Source of the DNA: Psychromonas sp. B3M02
Lineage (GTDB): Bacteria; Pseudomonadota; Gammaproteobacteria; Enterobacterales; Psychromonadaceae
NCBI RefSeq assembly: GCF_003318165.1
Contig: NZ_QOCB01000151.1
Span: 851 to 34,435 of the forward strand
Direction: 5' to 3'
DNA length: 33,585 nt
Shown here: one piece after another, positions 1 through 8,675 of the stretch
How the letters are laid out: every line of letters begins with the position of its first letter
Position numbering within the stretch: position 1 is the first letter of the stretch
The notes under the pieces: generated by a model
Databases searched by the model: none
Told to the model about the DNA's origin: nothing
The model's input: the letters and a program-made list of their open reading frames with translations, nothing else
Position numbers and translations under genes: made by a program

Positions 1-138
1 TTTTTCTGAATTAATCACTGACTTCAGCAAGTTAAGGCATGGAAGCCGTTACTAGCTCAGTTCGAGACATGGATGTCGAGTCTGAGCGGTGCGTTAAGAA
101 GGCTGTTATTCATTCAGATTAAAAAACGAATTGGGAGC

Positions 139-250
139 CAGTCTTTTTGCCTACTTTATTCTTCTGGTAAGAAAAAGTAGGTCGCCGACATGGCGAAAAC
201 ACTGTAAATAATATTCTAATTGATCCGACGAGCGTAGACGAGTTATTACT
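139..250. repeat. Dispersed intergenic repeat, copy A
   Basis: This block matches 509-621 over its whole length with scattered substitutions. It starts CAGTCTTTTTGC, continues into an imperfect palindrome (CTACTTT...AAAAAGTAG), then GTCGCCGACATGGCGAAA, and ends GATCCGACGAGCGTAGACGAG. The palindrome could form a hairpin in RNA or single-stranded DNA. Similar CTTTTTCTT-loop-AAGAAAAAG repeats are common between genes in marine gammaproteobacteria (recalled, not checked). No transposase or target-site duplication is visible. Confidence 0.7.
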
Positions 251-305
251 TAACGAAGTAGCTTTAAATTAAACCTCTAAAAATAAGGCAGGATGAATTC
301 TGCGC

Positions 306-346
306 CCCCAAAAAACGATACTCAATCCCCAAAAAACGATACTCAA
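306..346. repeat. Two-copy 20-bp tandem repeat
   Basis: CCCCAAAAAACGATACTCAA occurs at 306-325 and again at 327-346 with one base between them, a perfect two-unit direct repeat with a 21-bp period. It lies between the two dispersed repeat copies. No function is apparent. It may be slippage or a short iteron-like duplication. Confidence 0.75.
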
Positions 347-508
347 CGTGGCTACGACGACACCACTGTTGAACTTTCCCAAGCTATTAACGCATTTTAG
401 TAAAACCAAACAGGATGTTTGGGTTAGTTGAGGCTAGTGCATGGATGCACGTACGAAACGGTACGTTTAAAATGCATTAATAGCTTGGATTAGAAAGTGA
501 TTCAGTGT

Positions 509-621
509 CAGTCTTTTTGCTTACTTTTTCTTCTGACCAAGAAAAAGTAAAGTCGCCGACATGGCGAAACCACTGTAAATAACGATCTAGATGATCCGAC
601 GAGCGTAGACGAGTCATTACA
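509..621. repeat. Dispersed intergenic repeat, copy B
   Basis: Second copy of the block at 139-250. It keeps the same order: CAGTCTTTTTGC, the palindrome (CTTACTTTTTCTT...AAGAAAAAGTAAAG), GTCGCCGACATGGCGAAA and GATCCGACGAGCGTAGACGAG. The palindrome arms differ from copy A in ways that largely keep pairing (CTACTTT/AAAGTAG against TTACTTT/AAAGTAA). It ends about 20 bp before the tRNA-Pro pseudogene. Confidence 0.7.
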
Positions 622-640
622 TAAGCGGATTATTAAAATG

Positions 641-736
641 TGGTCAGTGGTAGAGGATTCGAACCTAAAAACCACCCTCTGGTCCAACCCTTTACCCGCT
701 TCGCGACGATGCGCTACCAAACTTCGCTAATCACCG
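641..736 (-). pseudogene. Broken tRNA-Pro copy
   Basis: The 3' part (TGGTC...TAGAGGATTCGAACCT on the plus strand) and the 5' part (GATGCGCTACCAA...ATCACCG) match the intact tRNA-Pro at 930-1006. The anticodon arm and variable region are disrupted by about 19 extra bases containing TTACCCGCTTCGCGAC, and the T stem is altered. The anticodon stem cannot form as in the intact gene. It lies downstream of the intact operon's terminator on the same strand. Most likely a decayed tandem duplicate of proM. Confidence 0.75.
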
Positions 737-754
737 AGTTCAAACACCTAAAAT

Positions 755-792
755 GCAAAAAGCCCGTAACATCATAAATGCTACGGGCTTCT
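755..792 (-). terminator. Intrinsic terminator between tRNA-Pro remnants
   Basis: On the minus strand AAGCCCGTA and TACGGGCTT form a 9-bp stem around a loop of about 13 bases, followed by TTTTTGC. It is upstream of the tRNA-Pro pseudogene and differs in sequence from the terminator directly after the intact tRNA-Pro, so the duplicated region carries its own terminator. Confidence 0.7.
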
Positions 793-798
793 TAAATG

Positions 799-815
799 TG
801 GTCGGAGATAGATGG
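799..815 (-). repeat. tRNA-Pro 3'-end remnant
   Basis: TGGTCGGAGATAGATGGA on the plus strand resembles the 3' end of the intact tRNA-Pro at 930 (TGGTCGGTGATAGAGGA), including the CCA complement. The rest of the tRNA is not recognisable. A nearby perfect 7-bp hairpin, GAACCTC-gctca-GAGGTTC (858-876), may be a degraded T arm. Together with 641-736 this gives three tRNA-Pro 3' ends in a row. Confidence 0.5.
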
Positions 816-883
816 AGCGAACAAGCGACAGCTTGGGGTCTGAGCAGTCTTTTCCTCGAACCTCGCTCAGAGGTTCTCTAAAA

Positions 884-920
884 CGAAAAAATCCGCTTAA
901 CTCTATGAGCTAAGCGGATT
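884..920 (-). terminator. Terminator of the tRNA operon
   Basis: On the minus strand, directly after tRNA-Pro, AATCCGCTTA and TAAGCGGATT form a 10-bp stem with an 11-base loop, followed by a run of six T. It ends the Arg-His-Pro transcript. Confidence 0.85.
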
Positions 921-929
921 ATTCAAATG

Positions 930-1006
<77 letters not shown>

Positions 1007-1033
1007 AGTATCTAGTTTTACATCAAGAAAAGA

Positions 1034-1110
1034 TGGGGCGAATGACGGGGTTTGAACCCGCGACAACCGGAATCACAATCCGGGGCTCTACCAACTGAGC
1101 TACATCCGCC
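1034..1110 (-). tRNA. hisR: tRNA-His (anticodon GTG)
   Basis: A 77-nt cloverleaf on the minus strand with encoded CCA. The acceptor stem GCGGATG/CATTCGC is preceded by an encoded G-1 opposite C73, the identity element of histidine tRNAs. The anticodon arm is CCGGA-TTGTGAT-TCCGG with anticodon GTG. It is the middle gene of the operon, 63 nt after tRNA-Arg. Confidence 0.97.
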
Positions 1111-1173
1111 ACTAACAATCCAAAGACTTTCTTTACTTCCGAGCTTTCTTTCAAACTATTGCTCTCGAAGTAA

Positions 1174-1250
1174 TGGCGCACCCGACAGGAGTCGAACCTG
1201 TGGCCTTTGCCTCCGGAGGGCAACGCTCTATCCAGCTGAGCTACGGATGC
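1174..1250 (-). tRNA. argX: tRNA-Arg (anticodon CCG)
   Basis: A 77-nt cloverleaf on the minus strand with encoded CCA. Acceptor arms GCATCCG/CGGGTGC pair with one T-G wobble. The anticodon arm TTGCC-CTCCGGA-GGCAA gives anticodon CCG, and the T arm is ACAGG-TTCGACT-CCTGT. It is the first gene of the operon and lies just downstream of the promoter at 1273-1301. The position matches argX of the E. coli argX-hisR-leuT-proM operon. Confidence 0.97.
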
Positions 1251-1272
1251 TCACGTCTTTAGCGTGGCGCGG

Positions 1273-1301
1273 ATAATACTGAACCCTGCAAAAGCTGTCT
1301 A
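1273..1301 (-). promoter_or_regulatory. Sigma-70 promoter of the tRNA operon
   Basis: On the minus strand, TAGACA (-35), a 17-bp spacer and TATTAT (-10) lie about 23 nt before the 5' end of tRNA-Arg. The bases after the -10 are GC-rich (CCGCGCC), the kind of discriminator associated with stringent control of stable RNA genes. Confidence 0.75.
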
Positions 1302-1458
1302 GTCTTTTTTATAGTTTTTTTAATAAAATAGGTTTACTTGCTCAATAGATGTACAATCTGCTTAAAAAACAAAAAAATCAGCCTTTTCTTCATTAATTCA
1401 AAGCTTTTATCTATTTTCAGATATACTTTCACTAATTGCCTTACAAAGAGTTTCATAT

Positions 1459-3969
1459 ATGACATTAGACCCAAATTTAGATCGCGAATCACAAACTTAC
1501 GAACATCCCGTACCAAGCCGTGAATTCATTTTACAATTTATCGAAAAACATGGAAAACCAATCACTCGTGATGCTTTGTTTAAAGCATTCTCATTATCAA
1601 GTGATGAAGAAGCGGAAGGATTACGTCGCCGCTTAAAAGCAATGGAACGTGATGGCCAATTAGTTTGGTGCCGAAACGCGACCTATGGGTTACCTGACAA
1701 GTTAGATCTATCCACTGGTGTTGTTATTGGCCATAAAGACGGTTTTGGTTTCTTAAAAACAGCAGATGATGGCAAAGACCTATTTTTACCTAATCATCAA
1801 ATGCGTTTTTTATTCCACGGTGACACTATTCTCGCACAGCCCGTAAAAGTAGATTCACGTGGCCGAACTGAAGCACGCTTTGTGCGTTTATTAGAAGCAC
1901 GTAAAGAAACCATCGTTGGTCGCTACTTTGTTGAAGATGGAATGGGTTCAGTGGTACCTGATGATTCTCGCATTAATCAAGAGATATTAATTAGCAAAGA
2001 AAATAACGGCGGAGCGCGACACGGACAAATTGTGGTGGTTGAAATAGTACAGCGTCCTAAAGCACGTTTTTTAGCAACAGGTAAAATAACAGAAGTACTG
2101 GGCCAAGATATGGAACCAGGAATGGAAGTGGAAATTGCTTTACGTACTCACGACATTCCACATGAATGGCCAGCAGGGTTAGATAAAGAGATTGAGCATT
2201 ACGGTGAGTTTGTACCCGAAGAGGCTAAAAAAGGACGCGTTGATCTTCGTGACTTGCCATTAGTGACTATTGACGGTGAAGATGCACGTGATTTCGATGA
2301 CGCTGTTTTTTGTCAAAAAGAGCCGAATGGCGGCTGGCGTTTATGGGTAGCTATTGCGGATGTAAGTTATTATGTGCGTAAAGACACGATATTAGATAAA
2401 GAAGCAGTAAATCGTGGTAACTCTGTTTACTTCCCTGACCAAGTCATTCCAATGTTACCGGAAGTACTGTCTAACGGTTTATGTTCGCTCAATCCAAAAG
2501 TAGACCGCCTATGTATGGTCAGTGAAATGGTTATCTCTAAAGATGGCCATTTAACGGATTATAAATTCTATGAAGCAGTGATGAATTCACATGCTCGCTT
2601 TACCTATACTAAAGTGGCTTCTATTTTAGAAGGTGATCAGCCATTACGTGAGCAGTACAAACCATTAGTGCCACACTTAGAAGAACTTGAGAACCTTTAT
2701 AAAGCCTTCAAAAAAGCGCGTCACATTCGTGGTGGTATGGAGTTTGAAACATTAGAAGTCCGCTTCTTATTTAACGAAGCACGTAAAATCGATTCAATTG
2801 TGCCGTTAGTCCGTAACGATGCACATAAAATCATCGAAGAATGTATGATCCAAGCGAACGTTGCTTCAGCGCGTTTCATTGGCTCTGCCGATGCTGCCGC
2901 TTTATTTCGTGTTCATGAAACACCAAGTGAAGAAAAACTAGCTAACTTCCGTTCATTCTTAGGAGAGTTAGGCTTAACCTTACAAGGTGGCGAAAAACCA
3001 GCACCACGTGACTATGCAGATTTAGCGGAAAGCTTCGCAGAACGTGATGATAAAGAACTGCTGCAAACCATGCTATTACGCTCAATGAAACAAGCAGTTT
3101 ACCAAGGTGATAACTTAGGACACTTTGGTTTAGCATTAGAAGAGTACGCACATTTCACCTCGCCTATTCGTCGTTACCCTGATCTTATTTTACACCGAGC
3201 AATTAAATACCTAGTTGCACACCAAGAAAATAATCAGTTAAAAGCAAAATGGACGGAAACCGGTGGTTACAACTATCAATATGATGAAGTTAGCCAACTT
3301 GGTGAGCATTGTTCAATGACCGAGCGTCGCGCTGACGATGCAACACGTGATGTAGCCGATGCCTTAAAATGTGAATATATGCAGGATCATATTGGCGACA
3401 CAATGATCGGTACTATTGCGGCAGTAACTAACTTTGGTTTCTTTGTTCGCTTAAATGACATTCATATTGACGGCTTAGTGCATGTCACTGGATTAATTTC
3501 TGATTATTACCAATTTGATGCAGGTAAACAAACCTTAACCGGTGAGCGCACCGGTCGAGTTTATCGCATTGGTGATGTATTAGAGGTTAAAGTACTATCG
3601 GTTAACCTAGATGATAAAAAGATTGATTTTGAACTCGCTGATGAAGCATTAGCGGGTCAACGCACGCGTGGCCGTAAACCTTCACCAAGAAAATCATCTG
3701 ATCGCCCTATTGATAAAAGAGCACGTAGTAAAGCAACGCGTTCAACTGGCGAAAAAGCAGCACCCAAGTCCGAACGTGAAAAGCTGCAAGAAGGCACAAT
3801 AGAAACGAAGAAGCCGGCAGCTAAAAAAGCAACGCCGAAAAAGAAACGCCCGGTGAAACAAGGTGTAAAAAACACCCCATCATCTAAAAAGAAAAAGACG
3901 ACTAGCACCAAAAAAAGCCGACCTGGTCGCGCAGAACGTGCACGTAATAAAGCTAAAAAATCTGATTAG
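1459..3969 (+). CDS. rnr: Ribonuclease R
   Basis: A 3'-to-5' processive exoribonuclease of the RNB family that degrades structured RNA such as rRNA fragments and stem-loops. At 836 aa it is the usual length. The order is an N-terminal helix-turn-helix-like region (about 20-75, PSREFIL...[14 protein letters not shown]), cold-shock domains (about 80-230), the RNB catalytic domain (about 255-590), an S1 domain (about 640-725) and a Lys-rich tail (about 730-836). The active-site motif [13 protein letters not shown] at 271-283 supplies D272, D278, D280 and D281. [11 protein letters not shown] is the second RNB signature. It aligns from residue 1 with E. coli RNase R, which supports this ATG although the ribosome site (AAAGAG) is weak. 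rlmB follows 53 nt later, the same pair as in E. coli. The basic tail is mostly Lys/Pro/Ala/Ser. Confidence 0.97.
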   Translation: MTLDPNLDRESQTYEHPVPSREFILQFIEKHGKPITRDALFKAFSLSSDEEAEGLRRRLKAMERDGQLVWCRNATYGLPDKLDLSTGVVIGHKDGFGFLKTADDGKDLFLPNHQMRFLFHGDTILAQPVKVDSRGRTEARFVRLLEARKETIVGRYFVEDGMGSVVPDDSRINQEILISKENNGGARHGQIVVVEIVQRPKARFLATGKITEVLGQDMEPGMEVEIALRTHDIPHEWPAGLDKEIEHYGEFVPEEAKKGRVDLRDLPLVTIDGEDARDFDDAVFCQKEPNGGWRLWVAIADVSYYVRKDTILDKEAVNRGNSVYFPDQVIPMLPEVLSNGLCSLNPKVDRLCMVSEMVISKDGHLTDYKFYEAVMNSHARFTYTKVASILEGDQPLREQYKPLVPHLEELENLYKAFKKARHIRGGMEFETLEVRFLFNEARKIDSIVPLVRNDAHKIIEECMIQANVASARFIGSADAAALFRVHETPSEEKLANFRSFLGELGLTLQGGEKPAPRDYADLAESFAERDDKELLQTMLLRSMKQAVYQGDNLGHFGLALEEYAHFTSPIRRYPDLILHRAIKYLVAHQENNQLKAKWTETGGYNYQYDEVSQLGEHCSMTERRADDATRDVADALKCEYMQDHIGDTMIGTIAAVTNFGFFVRLNDIHIDGLVHVTGLISDYYQFDAGKQTLTGERTGRVYRIGDVLEVKVLSVNLDDKKIDFELADEALAGQRTRGRKPSPRKSSDRPIDKRARSKATRSTGEKAAPKSEREKLQEGTIETKKPAAKKATPKKKRPVKQGVKNTPSSKKKKTTSTKKSRPGRAERARNKAKKSD

Positions 3970-3991
3970 GGTGTAATAAAGCCTAATCAGA
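3961..3991 (+). other. Hairpin over the rnr stop codon
   Basis: TCTGATTAGG and CCTAATCAGA form a perfect 10-bp stem with an 11-base loop. The left arm covers the last rnr codons and the TAG stop. No T run follows, so it is not a standard terminator. It may protect or process the rnr-rlmB transcript between the two genes. Confidence 0.55.
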
Positions 3992-4022
3992 GATTAAACA
4001 TATTAAATATTAGAGAATAAAA

Positions 4023-4763
4023 ATGAGTAAAAATGAAATTATTTACGGTATGCATGCCGTTGATGCCCTATTAGAAAAGCAACCTGAACGTGTTATTGAG
4101 ATTTACGCGTTAAAAGGACGTGATGACGAACGTTTAAATGATGTACTGAATAAAGCTAAAGATTGGGGTGTATCAGTTCAATTTATGCAACGTAAAGCAT
4201 TAGATGAGAAGTCAGATGGAGAGCAGCATCAAGGCATCATGGCACGAGTAAAAGCAATGAAAGTGCTTACCGACAATGATTTAGAGCCTATTTTAGCTAA
4301 CTTAGATGTGCCACCGTTTCTATTAATTCTAGATGGTGTCACTGACCCACATAACTTAGGTGCTTGTTTACGAAGTGCAGAAGCCGCTGGTGTGCATGCA
4401 GTGATCATCCCTAAAGATAACTCAGCAAGCTTAACGCCTGTTGTACGCAAAGTGGCTTGTGGTGCAGCGGAATCAATTCCATTGATACATGTTACTAACT
4501 TAGCCCGTGCAATGCGTAACTTACAAGATAAAGGTATTTGGATTTACGGCACAGCAGGTGAAGCAGAACAAAGCCTTTACGATTGTAAACTAGAAAGTGG
4601 TATGGCTTTAGCGATGGGTGCTGAAGGTAAAGGCTTACGCCGCTTAACACGCGAGCATTGCGATGAATTAATCAAACTACCAATGGCAGGTGCCGTTTCA
4701 AGTTTGAACGTATCAGTAGCCACAGGCATCTGCTTATTTGAAGTAGTACGCCAACGCCGCTAA
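4023..4763 (+). CDS. rlmB: 23S rRNA (guanosine-2'-O-)-methyltransferase RlmB
   Basis: A SPOUT-class enzyme that uses S-adenosylmethionine to methylate the ribose of one G in 23S rRNA (G2251 in E. coli). At 246 aa it fits the family. The N-terminal part (about 1-75, starting [14 protein letters not shown]) is the L30e-like RNA-binding domain. The C-terminal trefoil-knot domain shows [19 protein letters not shown] (about 104-122), [11 protein letters not shown] (about 199-209) and [14 protein letters not shown] (about 228-241). It follows rnr in the same direction and is ended by the terminator at 4785-4823. Confidence 0.97.
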   Translation: MSKNEIIYGMHAVDALLEKQPERVIEIYALKGRDDERLNDVLNKAKDWGVSVQFMQRKALDEKSDGEQHQGIMARVKAMKVLTDNDLEPILANLDVPPFLLILDGVTDPHNLGACLRSAEAAGVHAVIIPKDNSASLTPVVRKVACGAAESIPLIHVTNLARAMRNLQDKGIWIYGTAGEAEQSLYDCKLESGMALAMGAEGKGLRRLTREHCDELIKLPMAGAVSSLNVSVATGICLFEVVRQRR

Positions 4764-4784
4764 TCATTGGTATTAAAATAAATA

Positions 4785-4823
4785 AAAAAGGCCTAGTCAT
4801 AACAATATGACTAGGCCTTTTTT
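4785..4823. terminator. Bidirectional terminator, rlmB and the 4847-6160 gene
   Basis: AAAAAGGCCTAGTCAT and ATGACTAGGCCTTTTTT form an 11-bp GC-containing stem with a 6-base loop. There is a T run on the plus side and an A run on the other side, so it can serve both converging genes. Confidence 0.9.
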
Positions 4824-4846
4824 ATGGCGGTTAAGCGACTGTTATT

Positions 4847-6160
4847 TTAGAATGCATACTGTAAATTAAAACCAGTGGATAATTCGTCATTCTCAGTATC
4901 ATCAGGTACATTTTGATTATACTTATAGTTAATATCAAAAATTAAATATAACTCCTGATAGATTCTATTTTGTATTTTAAATTCACTTTCATACACACTG
5001 TTTTTATGGCCTAACTCAAAGGTTCCTTCTAACGTCACTTGTAAGTTTTCAGTGACAATCCTTTCATAGTTTAATTTAGTTCGAACAATGAATTCATTAT
5101 ACGAGACTTCATCTTCACCGTCGTTAGGCTCAGCCACTTTATAACCGGGGCCAAACTCTGTGTTAAATTTATGGTTGTTTTCGTTAAAGAAAACATGACC
5201 ATGCCCTACAGTAAAGGTGTCCTCTTTTTCATAAGATGCAGATTGGCTACGCTGAATATCACTACGTAAAAATAAAGAATTTACCGGGTCTAAACTGTAG
5301 TTACCTTGAAGCTGCCAACGCCAGTCATTATCTGTATCCTCATCTTCTTCATCTTCAAATTCAAATTGAATATCATTATTGATGTTGTAATTATCGGTCA
5401 CGTTATAATCTAAAATTAAGCGGCCATCAGCACTTTTAGTGACATCAATATCTTGGTCATAATTAAAGCCAAACTCCACTGCCCCACTAAAACGTTTTTC
5501 CTCTTCGTTTACTGGCTCATTACCATCAACAACATCAGTTTTGATATTATTGGTTTGCACTGCGACATCAATAAACTCAGCATCTGAAATAGCCTCCTTA
5601 CCACTGCTATCTTTTTTAGTTTTTAACAAATCCGGTTGTTGATCAATGGATGATTTAATGTTGTCGATCGGCGAACTCGTAATGCTCGCTTTCTGTAATA
5701 ACTGCTTTTGCAGTGTTTCATTTAAGCGCTGTTCTCGCTTTAAACTTTCAGCAAGATAAGACTCTTGTATGTTGACTTGGTTATCTAACGTAGACACCTG
5801 ATCAAACAGGCGTTCATTTTCTGATTGTAAGTAATTTAATTTACTCTGTTGTGTTTGCTGGGCGGCTAATGCTTGTTGGTTTTTTAATTTTTCAGCTTCG
5901 AGTTGTGCTTTTAGCGCATCGATCTGCTTTTTAGCCTGAGCTTGTGTTGCAGTCACTAACAGCGACTCAGATTCCTCTTTAGGGATGGGTGTTTGTTGTA
6001 GAACCACCACTTCTGGGTCAACCACAGTTTCTTGTTCTTTTACCTCTTCTTTTTTATTAGGCTCCGCGTCTTCTCCTTGAAACGAGTCTATGAAAAACCA
6101 TGCATTGGCGCTCACTGCCACTAAGCTAGCTATCAGAATGTAAACGGGTAGAGAATTCAA
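4847..6160 (-). CDS. Membrane-anchored coiled-coil protein with a DUF481-like outer-membrane barrel
   Basis: 437 aa, function unknown. Residues 1-25 are a hydrophobic signal or anchor segment with a possible SANA cleavage site, though there is no basic residue before the hydrophobic core. An acidic linker follows (about 30-50, rich in E/K/V). A long Gln/Leu/Glu/Lys-rich coiled coil covers about 70-165. A Ser/Asp linker follows, and from about 225 to the end there are repeated amphipathic beta-strands rich in Y/N/D ending in AF. An aromatic terminal residue is typical of outer-membrane barrels. Strand texture and the FGPGYKV segment recall the DUF481/YdiY family, which is known as a salt-induced outer-membrane protein. 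A barrel with an N-terminal coiled coil is unusual. It is monocistronic, converging on rlmB. Confidence 0.6.
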   Translation of the reverse strand: MNSLPVYILIASLVAVSANAWFFIDSFQGEDAEPNKKEEVKEQETVVDPEVVVLQQTPIPKEESESLLVTATQAQAKKQIDALKAQLEAEKLKNQQALAAQQTQQSKLNYLQSENERLFDQVSTLDNQVNIQESYLAESLKREQRLNETLQKQLLQKASITSSPIDNIKSSIDQQPDLLKTKKDSSGKEAISDAEFIDVAVQTNNIKTDVVDGNEPVNEEEKRFSGAVEFGFNYDQDIDVTKSADGRLILDYNVTDNYNINNDIQFEFEDEEDEDTDNDWRWQLQGNYSLDPVNSLFLRSDIQRSQSASYEKEDTFTVGHGHVFFNENNHKFNTEFGPGYKVAEPNDGEDEVSYNEFIVRTKLNYERIVTENLQVTLEGTFELGHKNSVYESEFKIQNRIYQELYLIFDINYKYNQNVPDDTENDELSTGFNLQYAF

Positions 6161-6273
6161 TTAAATCGACTCTTTAATAAGTATGTAAATAGTTATTTTA
6201 GCTTGCCTAGTAATAGATACAAACCAATTCGAAAAGTTCAGTCATAAAGTTTAAAATATATTCGCTTTATTGC

Positions 6274-6302
6274 TTGCGCAGTTTGATTGCAGAATGTACA
6301 AT
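6274..6302 (+). promoter_or_regulatory. Sigma-70 promoter of the rpsF operon
   Basis: TTGCGC (-35), a 17-bp spacer and TACAAT (-10) are a good match. The leader to the rpsF start would be about 90 nt. It includes GGCTGAGCC and TTGG...CCAA pairings near 6346-6363 that could belong to an S6:S18-type autoregulatory leader. I cannot confirm that motif by eye. Confidence 0.7.
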
Positions 6303-6400
6303 TTGCCGCCTTAAATCAGCCACCCTTTTTGTTCCTTGCTTCTATTTGGTACGGCTGAGCCAACTTATGAAGCTACTAACCCGTAAGGAGCGATTTTTAT

Positions 6401-6793
6401 ATGCGTCATTATGAAATCGTATTTATGGTTCACCCTGATCAGAGTGAACAAGTTAATGGTATGATTGAGCGTTACACTACTGCTATCACTGAAGCAGCAG
6501 GTACTGTTCATCGTCTAGAAGACTGGGGCCGTCGTCAACTGGCTTACCCAATCAACAAACTACACAAAGCACACTACGTTCTTATGAACATTGAAGCTGA
6601 GCAAAAAGTAATCGACGATCTGGAAACTGCTTTCCGTTTCAACGATGCTGTGATCCGCAACATGATCATGCGTACTAAAACTGCTGTAACTGAAGCATCT
6701 GTAGTAGCAAAAGCAAAAGAAGAGCGTGTTGAACGTGCTCCTCGTGCTCCGCGCCCAGAAGCAGAAGCTGCACCAGCAGAAGCTGAAGCATAA
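6401..6793 (+). CDS. rpsF: 30S ribosomal protein S6
   Basis: Small-subunit protein of the central domain that binds 16S rRNA as a dimer with S18. At 130 aa it is close to E. coli S6. It begins [18 protein letters not shown], has [15 protein letters not shown] at about 41-55, and ends in an acidic Ala/Glu/Pro tail (the tail glutamylated by RimK in E. coli). A strong TAAGGAG site sits 10 nt before the ATG. It is first of the rpsF-priB-rpsR-rplI operon. Confidence 0.98.
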   Translation: MRHYEIVFMVHPDQSEQVNGMIERYTTAITEAAGTVHRLEDWGRRQLAYPINKLHKAHYVLMNIEAEQKVIDDLETAFRFNDAVIRNMIMRTKTAVTEASVVAKAKEERVERAPRAPRPEAEAAPAEAEA

Positions 6794-6801
6794 GAAACTG
6801 A

Positions 6802-7107
6802 GTGACTGATAACTTTTTGCAACTTACAGGTATTGTGACCGAAAGTCCGATACATAAAATTAGCCCAAGTGGCGTTGAACACTGTAACCTGACGATAGAA
6901 CATCGTTCAGTGCAAGAAGAAGCTGGATTACCACGGAATGCAATGTGCTATATGCCAATTGCCACAAGTGGACCATTAGCAAGTCAGTTGAAAAATAAAT
7001 TATCGAAAGGCATGCAAATTAAAGTAAGTGGTTTTATCACTTACCACCAAAGCAAGAGTAATCTTGGTAAATTGGTGTTACATGCTCAGTACATAGAACA
7101 AATTTAA
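6802..7107 (+). CDS. priB: Primosomal replication protein N (PriB)
   Basis: A single-stranded-DNA-binding OB-fold protein that works with PriA and DnaT to reload the helicase at stalled forks. 101 aa, the usual length. Landmarks are LTGIVTESP at the start of the fold, GVEHCNLTIEHRS, and VSGFITYHQSK near residues 75-85. The start codon is GTG, 8 nt after the rpsF stop, with no strong ribosome site of its own, so translation is probably coupled to rpsF. Its place between the S6 and S18 genes is conserved in gammaproteobacteria. Confidence 0.95.
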   Translation: MTDNFLQLTGIVTESPIHKISPSGVEHCNLTIEHRSVQEEAGLPRNAMCYMPIATSGPLASQLKNKLSKGMQIKVSGFITYHQSKSNLGKLVLHAQYIEQI

Positions 7108-7344
<237 letters not shown>

Positions 7345-7360
7345 ATAGGAGCTATAGATT

Positions 7361-7813
7361 ATGGAAATTATCCTACAAGATACAGTTGCTAACCTTGGTA
7401 AACTTGGCGATAAAGTAAACGTTAAAGCAGGTTACGCACGTAACTTCCTTTTCCCACAGCAAAAAGCTGTACCAGCAAACAAAGCTAACTTAGAAGCTTT
7501 TGAAGCACGTCGTGCTGATCTAGAAGCTAAGCAAGCTGCTAACCTAGCTGCTGCTCAAGCACGTGGTGAAGCTCTTACTGCATTAGAAGCGGTTGTTATC
7601 ACTTCTAAAGCTGGTGATGCTGGTAAACTGTTCGGTTCAATCGGTACACGTGATATTGCTGATGCAATCACTGCTGCTGGTGTAGAAGTTGCTAAAAGTG
7701 AAGTTCGTCTTCCTGAAGGCGCTTTACGTTTAACTGGTTCTTACGAGATTACTGTTACAGTACACTCTGACGTAACTGCAGTTATCAACCTTGAAGTTGT
7801 TGAAGCTGAGTAA
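7361..7813 (+). CDS. rplI: 50S ribosomal protein L9
   Basis: A large-subunit protein with two globular domains joined by a long helix. 150 aa, close to the usual 149. The N-terminal RNA-binding domain starts [17 protein letters not shown] and contains [10 protein letters not shown]. The Ala/Glu/Lys-rich linker helix covers about 40-75, and the C-terminal domain has [22 protein letters not shown] precedes the start. It is last in the operon, with a terminator 24 nt after the stop. Confidence 0.98.
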   Translation: MEIILQDTVANLGKLGDKVNVKAGYARNFLFPQQKAVPANKANLEAFEARRADLEAKQAANLAAAQARGEALTALEAVVITSKAGDAGKLFGSIGTRDIADAITAAGVEVAKSEVRLPEGALRLTGSYEITVTVHSDVTAVINLEVVEAE

Positions 7814-7836
7814 TCAGTTAAACACTTTGATGTGAT

Positions 7837-7868
7837 AAAAATACCCGCTCTCGAGCGGGTATTTTTTT
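7837..7868. terminator. Terminator of the rpsF operon
   Basis: AAAAATACCCGCTC and GAGCGGGTATTTTTTT form a stem of more than 10 bp with almost no extra loop (centre CTCGAG). A/T runs on both sides suggest it serves both rplI and the converging baeR-like gene. Confidence 0.9.
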
Positions 7869-7880
7869 ATCTACAGAAAA

Positions 7881-8567
7881 CTATAACTGCTCAGGTAAAA
7901 CTAAACGATACCCCGCCCCATACACCGATTGAATCAAATCTTCTCCCTGACTAATATCAATCAACTTCTTTCTTAACTTTTTAATATGACTATCGATAGT
8001 ACGGTTATTCACAATACGATCATCTGAATACATATTTTGCATTAACTGTTCACGGGTAAAAATACGACTAGGTTTATTGGCTAAACGTTTAAGCAGTTGA
8101 AACTCAACCGAAGTTAATGATGATTCAGTACCATTAAAAATAGCGACAAGACGATTTTCATCAAGCGAAAAACCAGGAGAAGTCACTGAATGACTATTTT
8201 TCACCCTTCTCATGACAGTGTTAACTCTTGCTACCACCTCTCTAGGACTGAAAGGCTTGCAGATATAATCGTCAGCCCCTAGTTCCAATCCAAGTAAGCG
8301 ATCAATTTCATCGACCTTTGCGGTAACCATCAGAATAGGCACATCAGAAAAGGCTCTAATCGCTTTACATAACGTAATACCATCAGTGCCAGGCAACATA
8401 AGGTCTAATAAAATAACACTGGGTTGATGTGTTTTTACCCAATCAATCACCAGGTCACCATGATCAATTAAATGTGGTTCATAATCAGTCAATTTGAAAT
8501 AATCAGCGAGTAGGTTCGCTAATTTTATTTCATCTTCAACAATTAAAATTGAATTGGCCACAGGCAA
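7881..8567 (-). CDS. baeR: BaeR-like OmpR-family response regulator
   Basis: DNA-binding response regulator of an envelope-stress two-component system. 228 aa. The receiver domain (about 6-118) has acidic pocket E11/D12, phospho-acceptor D55 (in ILLDLMLPGTDG) and K104 (ADDYICKPFSPRE). The OmpR winged helix (about 130-225) has REQLMQNMY and VNNRTIDSHIKKLRKKL. LMLPGTDG, VTAK-EIDRLLGLE-GADDYICKP and VYGAGYR match what I recall of E. coli BaeR far better than PhoP or CpxR. It follows the sensor gene after 108 nt with AGGAG-type ribosome binding. In E. coli BaeR controls drug-efflux and spheroplast-stress genes; the target set here is unknown. Confidence 0.88.
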   Translation of the reverse strand: MPVANSILIVEDEIKLANLLADYFKLTDYEPHLIDHGDLVIDWVKTHQPSVILLDLMLPGTDGITLCKAIRAFSDVPILMVTAKVDEIDRLLGLELGADDYICKPFSPREVVARVNTVMRRVKNSHSVTSPGFSLDENRLVAIFNGTESSLTSVEFQLLKRLANKPSRIFTREQLMQNMYSDDRIVNNRTIDSHIKKLRKKLIDISQGEDLIQSVYGAGYRLVLPEQL

Positions 8568-8675
8568 CTCCTATAAATAACATCAATAAAGACAAGCCTA
8601 ACTTTAGCTAGGTAAAATTAGGGTTAAATAAGCGGATATTAGTATATTAGCCTTCATACAGAGCAAACTGCCATT

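Larger units (their letters stand above)
1..640. other. Gene-free repeat-rich stretch left of the tRNA operon
   Basis: I see no credible coding sequence here. The stretch holds two diverged copies of a ~112-bp dispersed repeat (139-250 and 509-621) and a short tandem duplication at 306-346. It also contains ATGGATG-centred sequence near 68-75 and 440-447 that looks like further pieces of the same repeat mosaic. A small reading frame over the right-hand copy (508-720, minus) is low-complexity and spans the palindrome and the tRNA remnant, so I treat it as a by-product. Confidence 0.7.

Noticed and set aside
508-720. 70-residue minus-strand frame in the repeat region
   Set aside because: It crosses the dispersed repeat palindrome and the tRNA-Pro pseudogene, with low-complexity ending (LVRRKSKQKD) typical of repeat-derived spurious frames.
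3657-3911. Antisense frame rich in Phe/Val over the rnr tail
   Set aside because: It is the complement of the Lys-rich RNase R tail; its composition is explained by that alone.
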